Below, piece by piece: positions 36,761 through 48,708 of a stretch of DNA of 64,000 bases. Source of the stretch: Tanytarsus gracilentus (Eukaryota; Arthropoda; Insecta; Diptera; Chironomidae); assembly GCA_038502055.1 (NCBI GenBank), contig JAXRKN010000045.1, positions 7,553,501 to 7,617,500 of the forward strand. Direction: 5' to 3'. Both the position numbers and the translations under genes were made by a program. The notes below the pieces were generated by a model that ran no database searches, was not told the DNA's origin, and saw only the letters and a list, made by a program, of their open reading frames with translations. Numbering within the stretch: position 1 is the stretch's first letter; every line of letters begins with the position of its first letter.

Positions 36761-37654
36761 GTGTAACCCACTTGTCACAGATCAGTATTGAAAATGTAAC
36801 ATGGGGAAGTCCTATTAAGAAGCCAAAAGAGAAGCCTAATGGAAAATATTTTTTGGAAAGCTGAAAGGGAAGCATAAGGAAATATTTTTTTTTGGGAAGT
36901 TATTGTCCCTTCCATTTTCCACTGTTTTCCATTATGTTTTATTTTCCATTGTGTATCATTATTTCTATTTGGCTCAATTGTTACACTTTCCATTGTGTTT
37001 CATTTTCCACCATGTTCCATTTTCCTTTGTGTTCCATTTTCCATTGTGTTCCATTTTCCATCATGTTCCATTTTCCACTATGTTCCACCATGTTTCATTT
37101 TCCACAGTGTTCCATTCTCCACCATGTTCCATTTTCCACTATGTTCCATTTTCCACCATGTTTCATTTTCCACAGTGTTCCATTTTCCACTATGTTCCAT
37201 TTTCCACTGTGTTCCACTTTCCACTGTGTTTCATTTTCCACATTGTTCCATTTTCCACCATGTTTCATTTTCCCCTGTGTTCCATTTTCTACTGTGTTCC
37301 ATTTTCTACTGTGTTCCACTTTCCACTGTGTTTCATTTTCCATCATGTTCCATTTCCACAGTGTTCCATTTTCAGATCCATGCCAATCGATTCCTGGTCC
37401 AATCCCGAGTTCAACGATACCCATGAAGCCATATAAGAGAAAATTTGTATGAAAAATGGACATTATGGCCGTCCATGGCACGACCTGTGGTCATGACCCT
37501 CATAATTCCTAAAATGGCCGAATCTAAATTCATAGACCTACCATTTGGCGAAAACTAGAAGTCTCTAGCTATCTCAGGAGCCGAGATCTCGAAGGAACGG
37601 ACGGACGGACGGAAATAGGCGCATATAAGTGTTACACCACTTCGTGGGTTACAC
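36761..37654. mobile_element. composite repeat with 11-bp inverted ends
   Basis: GTGTAACCCAC at 36761-36771 and its exact complement at 37644-37654 bracket an 894-bp block. Inside are a 17-bp minisatellite (about 36990-37370), a segment at 37384-37464 closely matching the last 120-bp unit near 13.3 kb, and a short GGAC run (about 37600-37612). No transposase frame is seen, so it would be non-autonomous. A target duplication was not found and the ends may be a few bases off. Alternatively the two matching 11-mers are internal motifs of a larger repeat. Confidence 0.5.
36985..37375 (+). repeat. 17-bp minisatellite
   Basis: More than 20 imperfect copies of a 17-bp unit of the form GTTCCATTTTCCACNAT. 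Since 17 is not a multiple of three and the unit lacks stops in the forward frames, all three forward frames stay open for 140-190 codons and give look-alike repetitive peptides. These frames are not evidence of a gene. Confidence 0.85.
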
Positions 37655-39258
37655 TAAAAACAGCTCGGATGTGAGACTGCAAATGCAATGTCCAATTTAA
37701 TTTTTTCAAACATTTTTCATAAAAAATTTTTCTCGACTTTAAAGAATGGAAGGTTCTTGGAACTGTTATATAAAAAATATTCTGAGAAAATTTTAATGCA
37801 AAAAATTGTAGGTTTTCTATGAAGGTGCACCGCAAATCCTCTCAATTTTTATCTTGTATTCTTTTCAGACAGCTAAAAACTTGCATTTTTCTATCGTAAA
37901 TAAAAAAGCTCTAACGAAAGCAAACACAAACATGTGGACGAGAGACAAAAAGTTATTTGCTATGGCAAAAAGGTTGAAACAGACTGGAAATTTTTCGAGT
38001 GCAAGATGTGCTGATTTTTTAATAAAAACCGCGACAATATTAATAATTTTACTTTTCTCATCAGATTAAAGAAATTTTTTTGTAAACATCAAAGAAGAAC
38101 TTTTAAAAGTGATAATGAAATGTGAAACTGATTAAAAAATATTTTAAAAATTCTCCGAATAATTAAATTTGAAAAAGTTGTTCGTAGCACGAATTTATTT
38201 TTTATTATGTGAAAAGAGTATAGCCAATAACTGCCAATTTATCATCATGCTTTCAGGAAATTGATATTTGATTTTATTTTGATGCAATAAAAAAATGATA
38301 AATCAAAAAATGAAAGTAACTGAAACTGAGTACAACTCATTGATGCTCGAATTTCATATGAAGTGTTTCCTCTTCAATAAAGAAGATTAAATAAATTGCA
38401 GGATGATGTTTTCATGAGCTTTTACTGATTGAATAAAATCTAGACCAAATTTTAGAATTTTCATTTCTCTCGCTTAAGCGCACTTCAAAAAATTTCATTC
38501 ATCAAAATGACGAAAATAAAAAATACAAATTAAAAATTTTAAAATCAAAAAACTAATTTTAAATTTTATTAAATGTCAAATTGAAACTCTTAAAATGACG
38601 TCGATATCGATTATTATAAGAAATTGCTATATTTTTAATCAAAAAATGTCCAAAGCATGAAAGAATTTGCTACACTTTTCTTCATATTCTCCCAAAAGTA
38701 ATTTCTTTGATGCATTTTTGCAACACTGCAAATTTACCTCATCAAGTTTATGCGACACAGAAGTTAAAGTTATTTATTTACTGTATGTGCTAGCGCAAAT
38801 ATTTTCTTGCTGAGAAAGCGAGCTGAGATGCAAGTGAAAAGTAAACAGTGATATAGAATTATTTGCTAGTAATTTTTAAAGTTGAAAATTGAAAATTTTA
38901 AAGCTCAAGAAAATTTAGTTAAACATTTTAAAAGTTCTGCATAAAAAATAATCCTTTCAACTTCTTGAACTTTGTTGCATATAAATAAATAAAGTTTACT
39001 TTCCATCAGGTCCCAGAGGAAATTTATTTAATGATGTGAATGAATTTTCGCAAATAGAAGAAAATTTATTTACTTTCAAAATTTTGAAAATTAATTTTTT
39101 TAAATTTTCCATCGTTACTCGTGTTTTTATCTTAAATCATAGAAATTTTTTTTTTCATTCAAATTTTTTATAAAGGCAAAATTTCTTTCATATGTTTCCG
39201 AGAATTTTTTATCAATTCAACTCGAAGTCAAAGCGAAAACATTTATATCAATGAGACG
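37655..39258. other. intergenic, composite repeat to ASH gene
   Basis: AT-rich, no supportable gene. The 3' UTR of the minus-strand gene that ends at 39259 is expected to extend into its upper end. Confidence 0.5.
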
Positions 39259-41866
39259 TCACCAGGTTGTAGGTATGAAACGGTGCTCCTTTGATATTGA
39301 AGTTATGCAGTCAAAAAGTATGTCATTCAGTAGGTTGGAAATTACTCTGTGAAATATGACAACAAAATACAGAATGAGTAATTTGAACTCCGTGTGAACG
39401 AGAGCGTGATTTTATAATGTGGCATTTTGTCATGAGTTTAAAATTATTATGACTTACGATTTTTTCTTTTCCTTTTCACACTCGTCAGTTTCATCTCTTG
39501 AGGAACTTTCAATCATCTCCGAATAAGATTTCTCATAGTTGTAATTTTGTGGACATTTTTCACGTTTCATGTCTTTGATAATTAAACTAAAAGCAAAGAA
39601 AATTATTTCTCTACAAAATCATGCTAATTACAGTGCAAATTTTCTTTAATCCCTAAGAAAATTATGAAATAAGCAAAAACATGCAAACTCAACTCATCAT
39701 CACCATTTTATCGAGGAAAATTTACTCTGGGAAATAATTTTATCAAATTGCATTAAAATTAAAGAAAACTCTTCAGGCCAGAGAAAAGCACCCTTTAAAA
39801 AACACTTTTTTGCTTATTCTTATGAGAGTCCATTATCATTATTATAGAAAGAGTCACTTGAGAAAAAGAGGAGAAGAGAAAAGCACACACATCTCCATAC
39901 ATTGGAATAATGAGAAGCTCGTTTACCTAATTAATGTCTCCATCATGCATTTCTCTTTATCGCTCATGTTCCGATTATCGCCCTCATTGTCGCTCATTTT
40001 ACACGCAAAAGCGTTCAGATTCCCATTAGAAGTACCGGCTGTCAACGACATATGACGCTGCGAATATTTACTCATCATTTGACCATTAAGCACGGCCATG
40101 TTTGCATTCAGGTACAACGTATGGAGATGATCGAAACAGTTGGGTTTCCAATTATGAGGCTGTGATGAAATTTTTTTTTGGTTTTTAAATTTTAAAGCTG
40201 AAAAATGATTTACAATTTACCTTTTCATAAAAACCCTTTTCAGTGAACTCAAAATATCCATCTGGCAGTTTATATTCGCGAAAAACTTCCGAATTGTATC
40301 GAAAAATTGAACATTTTAAAGGAATCATCGCCATCTGCATTGAACATCCCAATGACTTGAATGTTGCTCGAAATAATTTAGTGAATCCCGCTTTGAGATA
40401 TCCATGGCTCGGTTCAATTTGAATCTCATATTGCTCTTCCGCACGAACTTCTTGCCATTCAAACTTGATGCAGTGTTTCGAGCAGTTTTGCAATGCAATT
40501 AAATTTTCATTACAAACTTCATTCTGTGCGAGAACGATGCACAAATTATCTCCATGGATAACAAAGGGATTTAATTGTGAACTTAAATCGTTATTTGGGG
40601 AATTGCACGAGAATAATTGAGATGGGTTTTTGTAGTTAGCATGTTTCTGATTTTGAGCGGTGCATTCTCCTCGAATTATCATTTCACATTCGCATTCATT
40701 GAATATAATTCCGATTTTCATCTGAGTGAGGAACAGGACAGATGAGGCTCAATGAAAAGTGAAAAATTGGAATCAGTTTAACTCACATCAAACGATCCTA
40801 AAGTCTTCGGACTGAAGACAATTCTTACAGAAGAATGTTCGTTGGCCTTAACTGTAATAAAATCATCAGTGAACGATAATTTTCCATCATGACTAATTAG
40901 TCGCAGCTTAATGTCACTTGAGTATGGATTAAAAAACCATAAAGCTTGTTGCGGCGGCGGAAAATTGTCAATCGTCACGGGTGTTAATAAGTTTGTTAGT
41001 AATAAAACTCGTGGATCGAACTCGACTGTATCGACAATTAATTTGAGTTTAAACGTGCGACATGATGAACTATTTTGTGTGGAGTGAGAGAATAAATTAA
41101 ATTATTGGCAAAGTTTTAATTGGAATTTTTAGGGGTTGTAATTGATGATGTTGAGGGGAAAGTGAGGAAAAATTGGTAAAATTAATGAACATGATGGAAA
41201 ATATTTAGTGAAGATTAAAAAAAATTTAAAAGCTTTGTGGAAAGTTTCAAAGAGCTTTATAATTTTTAATAAGCTTTTCTTATAAGTTGTCAGATTTTTT
41301 TCCAAAAAAAAATTTAAAAAAGAGTTTTTTAAGTTTTTCCAAATTTTCTGAAAAATCGTCAAATTTTTTATTCAAAAGCTTACAAGATTTCTCAATAATT
41401 TTACTCACTTCAGATAGAAAAAAATCTCATGACATCCAATGAGTTCATATAGAATTATGATCTCGATGTGCTTCACACTCTCTGTCTTTACTTTTAAGGA
41501 ATTCGGCTTAACATCAGCGACGTTTAGATGTTTGCATGGTTTGCCTCTTCTCTTATCACGTCTCTTGCAGTTGCAAAGTGAATGCTTAGAAACTTTCAAC
41601 TCTCGATCGACTTTCAATGAGGAATTTTTAACTTCGAGAAGAACGTGCAGTGGAGATACATTCAGAGGCATTCGAGGAGCAAATAGTTCGAATTCAAGCT
41701 CTCGCTCTGAAGTTTCAAGCATTTCATTGAGACTAAAAATTTGACATGATGAAAAATCGAGACAAATAATGAAATCTAATTACCTATCAATTTTAAATAA
41801 ATTCCAATAAAACTCTTTCGGCATGATTGCATTTTTCAGCGAGAGATTGACAATTTTTAAGTTCAT
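39259..41866 (-). CDS. ASH/MSP-like domain protein
   Basis: Minus-strand gene assembled from exons 41784-41866, 41409-41732, 40787-41069, 40221-40721, 39927-40159, 39458-39586 and, less surely, 39259-39346; total 546 aa. The first six joins have clean GT-AG sites and matching phases. About residues 136-230 look like an ASH/MSP immunoglobulin-like fold: DPRVLLL near the start, then FNPYSSDIKLRL and VRIVFSPKTLGSFD. A second beta-rich region follows at about 290-400 (CSKHCIKFEW, HGYLKAGFTKLFRATF, IPLKCSIFR). The tail is acidic/Lys-rich, with a short last exon that may end in an amphipathic helix. ASH domains mark proteins of cilia, flagella and centrosomes (HYDIN, DLEC1, CEP192 and others), so a sperm or sensory-cilium role is plausible. 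I cannot assign an orthologue. Further 5' exons are possible. Confidence 0.72.
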
Positions 41867-44800
41867 TTTTGATTTTTTCCTGTCGACTAAATTTTAATTT
41901 TGATGTAACAGTTTTTTTTCCGCAGATAACTAGATTTAAAATTTTTTGACTCTTTAAAAATTTAAAAAGTTGTTTTCATATAAAAAACGTCCATCCGACA
42001 GATTAATGTCCTGACAGTTTTAATAAACTTTTTTTACCCCCTTTGGGATCATAAAAGAGTCTGCCGCAGATGGCACACGATTGTCAATGTCAATAACGCT
42101 TTAAGTCATGAAACGCGTTGTCATTTCCTCATCGTAATAGCCTTGAATGAATAAACTAAGGATATATACATAATGTGACTTTAAAGTTTTGTGAAGATCA
42201 TAAAATAAAGAAAATAAATTTTCCTCACACTTGAACAGATGTTTGATGACTTTAGTCTGGGATGTGACTGGAATTAGGTATTAAAAAAATTTAGAATTCA
42301 AAATTGAAATTTCGAATTTTCCGAGAAAAATAAACTTTTTCATTTTTGAAAATTTTATTGCTTTTTCACAAAAAATTTTAAACTGAAATCCCTTTAGATA
42401 AACGTAAACTTTTTTATTAAAATTTTTCATCTTCCTGCTTTTGTTTATCTCTATATCTCTATCGAAACCATTCACCAGACAACAAATTTTTTATACTGAT
42501 GCAGACCGCAAATATCCAATAAAAGTTCAACCATAAGCTGCCAAACTAATGGAGTCATATTCGGAGAAAATTTTCTCATTAGATTGAAAAATAATGAAGA
42601 TTATTTTAAGTTAGTGTGGAGACGAACTTTCTCACGAACTCGGATCGAATTTTCCTTCTTATTTGACGTCAAACATACACTTGACATTGAGGACTCATTG
42701 AGAAGTAGGTAATGATGGAAAATTAATAAAATGAACCATGTAAGCTCTCTCGCTCACTTGCGCCGTTTTTGATTAATGGCAAAAAATTCAGATGACAGGC
42801 CTTTTAATAGAAATTTGATGATGCATGAACGTACATCGAAAAAAGGAAGATGAGAAATGTTTTTGTACAAATTTTAGGGAATTTGACTTTAAAAAATATT
42901 TTTTTTGTTTCTGATGAATTTTAAAATTTTAAACCTTCGAGAGCAAAATATTCATGTATGACGCGAATTCTGTTAGTAATCAATGCATAAACCCACAAAT
43001 TTGCGGTTGTTGTCCATATTAATGGTTCCCACTAAACATTACGAAGCATTAGGGAATGAAGAAGAAGCAAATTATCAATAAATAAATTATGAGAACGATA
43101 TTTCCGCATTATCTTTGACTGAGTTTACACGACATCGAAATGGTTTTGATATTTTGTGGAGTGAAGAAAATATTTATTGGAATCTCTTTAAGAGCGCAAT
43201 GAAATTTTAATGGAAATGAAGTAATGATGCGTGATGAAATCAGTTATAATGCTTCCTACTTTATTTTATTAAAGAACTTTTTGGCATAGAAATATTTTTC
43301 ATGAAGATAAAACTGAACTTTATAAAATTAATTCTTCTTCATTTTGCCAAAACTGCTCTTGACAGGAATTTTTTTATTCATCGCCATAAAATAATCTAAT
43401 CAGCTTTATTAACACTCAATGTGCTATTAATTGTATGAAATTGCTATTGACAATTAAAGCATTATTATCGCTCTTGAGCGGATAATCGATGAGATGAATT
43501 GGTTAATCTTCTCGATGGATTTCACTTCACTCGATCGATGCATGTTGAATTGATGATGAAAATGTGCATGCAATATGATTTCGAAACTGAAACCTCGAGT
43601 GAAATTAAAAATTTTCATTTTGCATCCTCTTCATAGGTTTCATATACGAGTTCTTAATTCGAAAAGGTGGAGACTGTGAAATGAGCTTTTTACTGCTATG
43701 CAAAGAAGGAAGTACACACACGAGATTGCAGTTGAATGCTTTCTCCGAAAATATGAGATTTCCTCCCATAAAAGAGCTCTGACATGTCGTTAAAGTCTTG
43801 GAAAATTAATTTACAAAAGTGAGCTTAAAATTTAATAAAATCTTTCCAAAAAAGTTAAATTTATGAAAATATTTTAGTTAAAATTTTTAAAATATTTTAA
43901 ATAAGAGCTTTTCAAAAGCTGAACTCCTCCACATATTTTTATGTAAAATATTTTATATTAAAAACCAACATGATCAACCCTTAAGATTGCATATCATGAA
44001 ACTACTTCGCAAGTTAGCATCGCTCAATATATTTTTCCATCCCCCTATTTTCGTAGAAATATCATCACTGCATGACATCATTCGTGGAAATGTGTTTACG
44101 CTCTTTCATACCCCTAAAGTATCTTTGAAGGCTTTCAATTTAATCTAACCATGCAATATACATTCACATACATCTTACAGTGAAGCTTAACATGAATATT
44201 ACATGCATCACGAATCCCCTCAATTGTTTGCATGGAAATATTTCGAAGAATGAGCATCATGCGATTAATTTGATGAAAATTTAAATTAAACGAAGTGGAA
44301 AGAAGATTAATGGATAAAAATTACTTGAAAATTTCAAAGAGTTTTTAAAGTTTTAAGAAAAGCTCTTCAATGGGCACTGAATCAGTCTACTCACGTTTGC
44401 ATAAAAGAAATCAATAAAACATGATCAAATTATATAAATAAAATAAAGTGAATAATCCAATAAAACGCAATAAAATGATTCAGCATAAAATTGCACAACA
44501 TTATCGATTTTCATTAAAGCTCTCGTTTCTTAGACAGACGAGATGATTGCGCAATTTAAAAGAGTATTGTTCTCTATATATAAATAATATCATTGTTATA
44601 TTGAGCACTCTCCTGAGTTCACTTCCTTCTTTTGACAACACGTTGCTAATCAGCTCGTGCTCAAAGTTTTTATAGATGAAGCTTTATAGATTAGTGGGGT
44701 GGAAAATTTATAGAGAAAATGTCATCGATAACATAAACATAAATATTTATCGCTCCCATAAGGCCTTAAGTGGCAAAGCTTTAGACAAATGTCTCAAAGT

Positions 44801-45210
44801 TTTATTGAAAAAAGTTTCGAAACTGAAATTGAAATAATTTAAAGGTTTCTTTTTATCAAATCGCTATTTGATGAATTTAAATTAATTTATTTTCTTCGTA
44901 AAATTTATGTGGATCACTAAATTTGTTTGAAATCAGCATGAAAACTTTAACTGGAAAGATGCACTCAAATCTCGGAAAAGTTTTTCTAAACTGTAATTTT
45001 GTCATCATTCTCAAAAATTTCCTTATTATCAAGGAAGCTCTTGAAGATGCAGCATAGTGACAGTTTTCGCTTCTAACAAGCAAAGTTGAAATTTTCTCGA
45101 GCTCTTAAGTAGCTCACTAATTGCAGAAGTTTAAGATTTTAAGATGTAAAAGGAAATGAGTGATCCTTGAAGAAAATTTTGAGATTTCGAGCACAAAAAT
45201 TTCAGGTGTT
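41867..45210. other. intergenic, ASH gene to 18-bp array
   Basis: About 3.3 kb, AT-rich. Short minus-strand frames at 42281-42475 and 44877-45083 have no family features. Nothing is supportable. Confidence 0.6.
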
Positions 45211-45642
45211 GGGAATTTCCCAGGTGTTGGGAATTTCCCAGGTGTTGGGAATTTCCCAGGTGTTGGGAATTTCCCAGGTGTTGGGAATTTCCCAGGAGTT
45301 GGGAATTTCCCAGGTGTTGGGAATTTCCCAGGAGTTGGGAATTTCCCAGGTGTTGGGAATTTCCCAGGAGTTGGGAATTTCCCAGGTGTTGGGAATTTCC
45401 CAGGAGTTGGGAATTTCCCAGGAGTTGAGAATTTCCCAGGTGTTGGGAATTTCCCAGGTGTTGGGAATTTCCCAGTAGTTGGGAATTTCCCAGTAGTTGG
45501 GAATTTCCCAGGAGTTGGGAATTTCCCAGGAGTTGGGAATTTCCCAGGAGTTGGGAATTTCCCAGGTGTTGGGAATTTCCTAGGTGTTGGGAATTTCCCA
45601 GGAATTGAGAATTTCTCAGGTGTTGGGAATTTCCCAGTTAAT
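45205..45642 (+). repeat. 24 x 18-bp tandem array with kappaB-like sites
   Basis: GGGAATTTCC or a variant recurs at exactly 18-bp steps from 45211 to 45625: 24 copies, no indel. Only the copies at 45427 (GAGAATTTCC) and 45607 (GAGAATTTCT) break the decamer. The unit is GGGAATTTCCCAGGTGTT with T/A variation in GTGTT/GAGTT. GGGAATTTCC fits the Rel/NF-kappaB consensus GGGRNNYYCC. Because 18 is a multiple of three, a long frame (GVGNFP hexapeptide repeats, 45160-45768) stays open by itself; I regard that as a by-product. Confidence 0.95.
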
Positions 45643-47430
45643 ACCCAGGTTTCATTTAAATGTCCAAATCGAATTTTAAAAAATACTTATCAGATCCAAA
45701 TGTTATGTCATTATATTCGTAATAAAAATGCAATTCAACGACATAACATGTATGCAAAACTATATTAATAATTATTAATTAATATAAATATTATTTCTTG
45801 CAATTTTAAACGCAAACAAATAAATTGACGGTTTCTAAGCAAAAGAAAATGATAGAGAGTTTTAAGGATGCAAAATTGCATATCGTGATTCATGAGAAAA
45901 TAATTAAATCCTCCCACTCCAAAAAGTGTCACTCATTTAATTTAATCTCTTTTTCTTCTTCTAGATCCTGTTTTTCATCGCAATTAAAATGAGAAAAATC
46001 CGCTTAAGAGTGTCTGATAGTCAAGTAATATTTCAATTAAAAATTCCACAAGAGATCAATTTTGTGCTTTTTGAGCTTTTATGTGAAATTTCTGGTGAAG
46101 CTTTTTTAAATTCTTATTATTTTCATACACCAAAAATATAAAGTTCATAAACACTGGAAGATTTTGTATCGGATAAAAAAATTCAATTGACAAAAAATGA
46201 TTTCTTCTTGATTTTTCCATTGTCCTTTATTCATTGATGTCTTAAACGTGTATTTTGTTGTGTGGATGTAATTTATTTCTTCATGTCAACTCCAAGTAAA
46301 TTAAAAAATCTCTTCTTCTTACATTTTCAAGAAGAAATTAATTGAACAATTTTTTTTCACCTATTTTACATAAATGTTTTTCCTTAAAAACCTTTTTTGA
46401 TATCTCATTTTTATTATATCCTATCGCCTAAAATACTTAACTTCAAATTCGAATATATAATAGTAAAAATAGAAACGTAAAATTTTATTTAAATGAATTT
46501 AATGGTAAAGATTTTTATGCTTGCAAAAATTTACATTTTACAATGTCTATATAATTTTATTTTCAATTCAAATTTGATCTCTGTTGGAGAGAACTTGCGA
46601 GATATTTTTTTTAATCAATAGAAAAATTAAATTTAAAACCTAATAATTTCTTCAAGTGTTTTCATATTTTTTTCGCACTAAATGAAATTTTATAATTTTT
46701 CTATTTACAAAGTTTTCATAAGATATGAAAGTACTCGATTTTTTTAATTTAATTCCATTAAATGCAAGTGTGCCCATAGAATTTTTTGTTATATTATTTC
46801 TCTCGATATTTTGTAGACACGCAGAAAATAAAAAATATTTTAATTTAACTAATTGCACAATTTCAAATAGTAAATCAGATTGATATTTTATCAGAGAAAA
46901 TCCAAATTAGTCAATGGTTGACACAAAATGTTCAACTGAATTTATCATTTAATTACCGACATGAAATTTCAAAATTGAAATTCAAGGATTTTTATCATAT
47001 TGAAGGCTCAAAATTGGATTATTGAAATATTCACGGCAAAAATTTAAATTGTCTCGTGGTTCACAAGAAAATTCTTTACGATAAGTTAAATACAAAATTT
47101 TCTTGTTCAATCACTGTCATCGGTATCGTTCTTTTGTCTAAATCTCGAGTGGGAAGAAAGAAAATTAATATGTCTTTCTATATTGAGATCTTAAAATGGT
47201 TCAAATGGTATTAAAAATTTATCGCGTAAAATTTTTGAGAGATCCAGCAGACAGTGGAAAAGCAGTTTAAAGTGGCAAGAATTGAAGTTGTGAAAAATGT
47301 CATTTAAATGTGAAATTTAATATTTTACACAAATGTAAAATTTTGTATTGGTAAATTTGTTTTTACAATCACAAAGAAACTCAAAAGAAGAAAATAAATT
47401 TTATAAAAAAAAATTTAAACAGTAGAATTT
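45643..47430. other. intergenic, 18-bp array to ABHD17 locus
   Basis: AT-rich, no supportable gene. The last few hundred bases should include the 3' UTR of the minus-strand frame ending at 47431. Confidence 0.55.
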
Positions 47431-48687
47431 TTAGCACGTCGTTTCCAGTAGAGAGTCACTCAATAGGCTCGCACTCTTTTCCATACCGCCACTTTCACTC
47501 TGTTTAACATTCGTATTAGTTCCACTTGCATTAGAGGTACTTGTCACTGTGTGAAAATTACCATAGCTCGCATATGTCGATGAGTATTTAATTTGCTCAC
47601 TAAGTCTTCGGATGTTGAGTGTCAATTCGTCGTCTTTCTTGTTGCCACCAGAGGACTTACCCGAGGGTGATGTTGGTGATGTTGTTGAAAAGCTATGTCG
47701 AGGTTGTTGTAGTAGATTTGGATTAGACACGTTGAGAAATTGTTCATTCTTTTTGTTTCGTCGAGTCGATGAATTTGCATCGGGCACCAAATGATAACCG
47801 AGTGTTGGTGACAGTGATGAGAGTGGATCCTTAGGCGATGATGAAGAAAATGTGTTGTTGTTATCGGGCGGGATTGGAGATTTTGATCGTTGTAATCTTG
47901 GTCGTGCAGTGCTCGACTTTGAGTCAATGTGAAGAGATTTCGAGTGACGATAGGTGGCCGATTTAGCATTTTTTCGTGGAGTTGTGCCATCGAGTTTGAC
48001 CCAAGGGTCATTGTCATTACCATCGATGAGATCTGGTTTACTTAGAGATTTTGCGTCCATCAATTTGTTCATTCTCTTTGAACCTTTCTTTGACGTTGTT
48101 TGTTTCGACAGTTCATTCGAGTCATTCATCTTGGTCCAAGGATCTGATGGAACGTAAACTAAGCAGCTCGTGCTACGATTTTTCGCTCTCTCGTGATCAA
48201 TATTTACTTTCAATCCGTTAATTGCCTCTTTTACTTCCTTCTTGCTCGTTTTCTTCGGCTCATCTTCAACTATTGACACAACTACACTCGGTGTACACTC
48301 TTCAACGGCAATTTGATGTTTAATGGGTGCTCTTGGCGAAAGACTCTTCGTTGTTCTCAATTGCTTCGAATTATTCGACTCATTTAGCGAATTAGATTTT
48401 TCTAGTGTTCCCCTCTTTTCCTCCTCGAACTTATTTGGACTCAATAGTTGTTTCGGTGATAAATTTGCCGACAAAGGACTTTTTAATGGACTCATTTGAC
48501 TCTCTCTCAATATTCTCGTATTTCCACAATTTTCGCAGTCAATCTCAAATATATCTTTGGCGAGAAGCATATCCTTTGCACACTTACAGAGCGGATGGCG
48601 TGGAGCGAGTGGTAAAGGTGGCGATTTTTTGTGCCACAATCCATCATTAGAATAAATAATATTTGCTGGTTTTCTACGGTGCTGATG
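47431..48687 (-). CDS. disordered Ser/Lys-rich ORF downstream of ABHD17
   Basis: A 418-codon open frame (plus TAA at 47431-47433) that begins right after a TAG at 48688-48690. There is no in-frame ATG in its first 35 or so codons, so translation must come from upstream by splicing or readthrough. It starts HQHRRKPANI, then WHKKSPPLPLAPRHPLCKCAKD and CENCGNTRIL, a Cys arrangement (CxC...CxxC) that might bind a metal. The rest is Ser/Pro/Lys-rich and probably disordered, with SP motifs, two DPW(T/V)K repeats and an end rich in Ser, LLETTC. The frame length and the protein-like composition in AT-rich DNA argue that it is translated. I do not recognise the family. It may be a separate gene with a missed 5' exon or the C-terminus of an extended ABHD17 product. 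Confidence 0.7.
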   Translation of the reverse strand, partial: HQHRRKPANIIYSNDGLWHKKSPPLPLAPRHPLCKCAKDMLLAKDIFEIDCENCGNTRILRESQMSPLKSPLSANLSPKQLLSPNKFEEEKRGTLEKSNSLNESNNSKQLRTTKSLSPRAPIKHQIAVEECTPSVVVSIVEDEPKKTSKKEVKEAINGLKVNIDHERAKNRSTSCLVYVPSDPWTKMNDSNELSKQTTSKKGSKRMNKLMDAKSLSKPDLIDGNDNDPWVKLDGTTPRKNAKSATYRHSKSLHIDSKSSTARPRLQRSKSPIPPDNNNTFSSSSPKDPLSSLSPTLGYHLVPDANSSTRRNKKNEQFLNVSNPNLLQQPRHSFSTTSPTSPSGKSSGGNKKDDELTLNIRRLSEQIKYSSTYASYGNFHTVTSTSNASGTNTNVKQSESGGMEKSASLLSDSLLETTC

Positions 48688-48708
48688 CTATAAAAGTTTT
48701 TCGTTTAC

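Noticed and set aside
36985..37375. CRISPR-like array
   Set aside because: Repeats are contiguous with no unique spacers, and the DNA is animal nuclear sequence. The same holds for the arrays at 12.8 and 45.2 kb.
36892..37452. Three overlapping forward frames of 143-186 codons rich in Phe, His, Pro and Cys
   Set aside because: They come from a 17-bp minisatellite read in all three frames and show only the repeat.
45160..45768. 202-codon frame encoding GVGNFP repeats, resembling an elastin-like protein
   Set aside because: An 18-bp stop-free unit keeps a frame open automatically; there is no signal peptide or splice context, and a second forward frame is open too.
47622..48023. 133-codon His/Gln-rich minus-strand frame
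   Set aside because: Off-frame shadow of the 418-codon frame.
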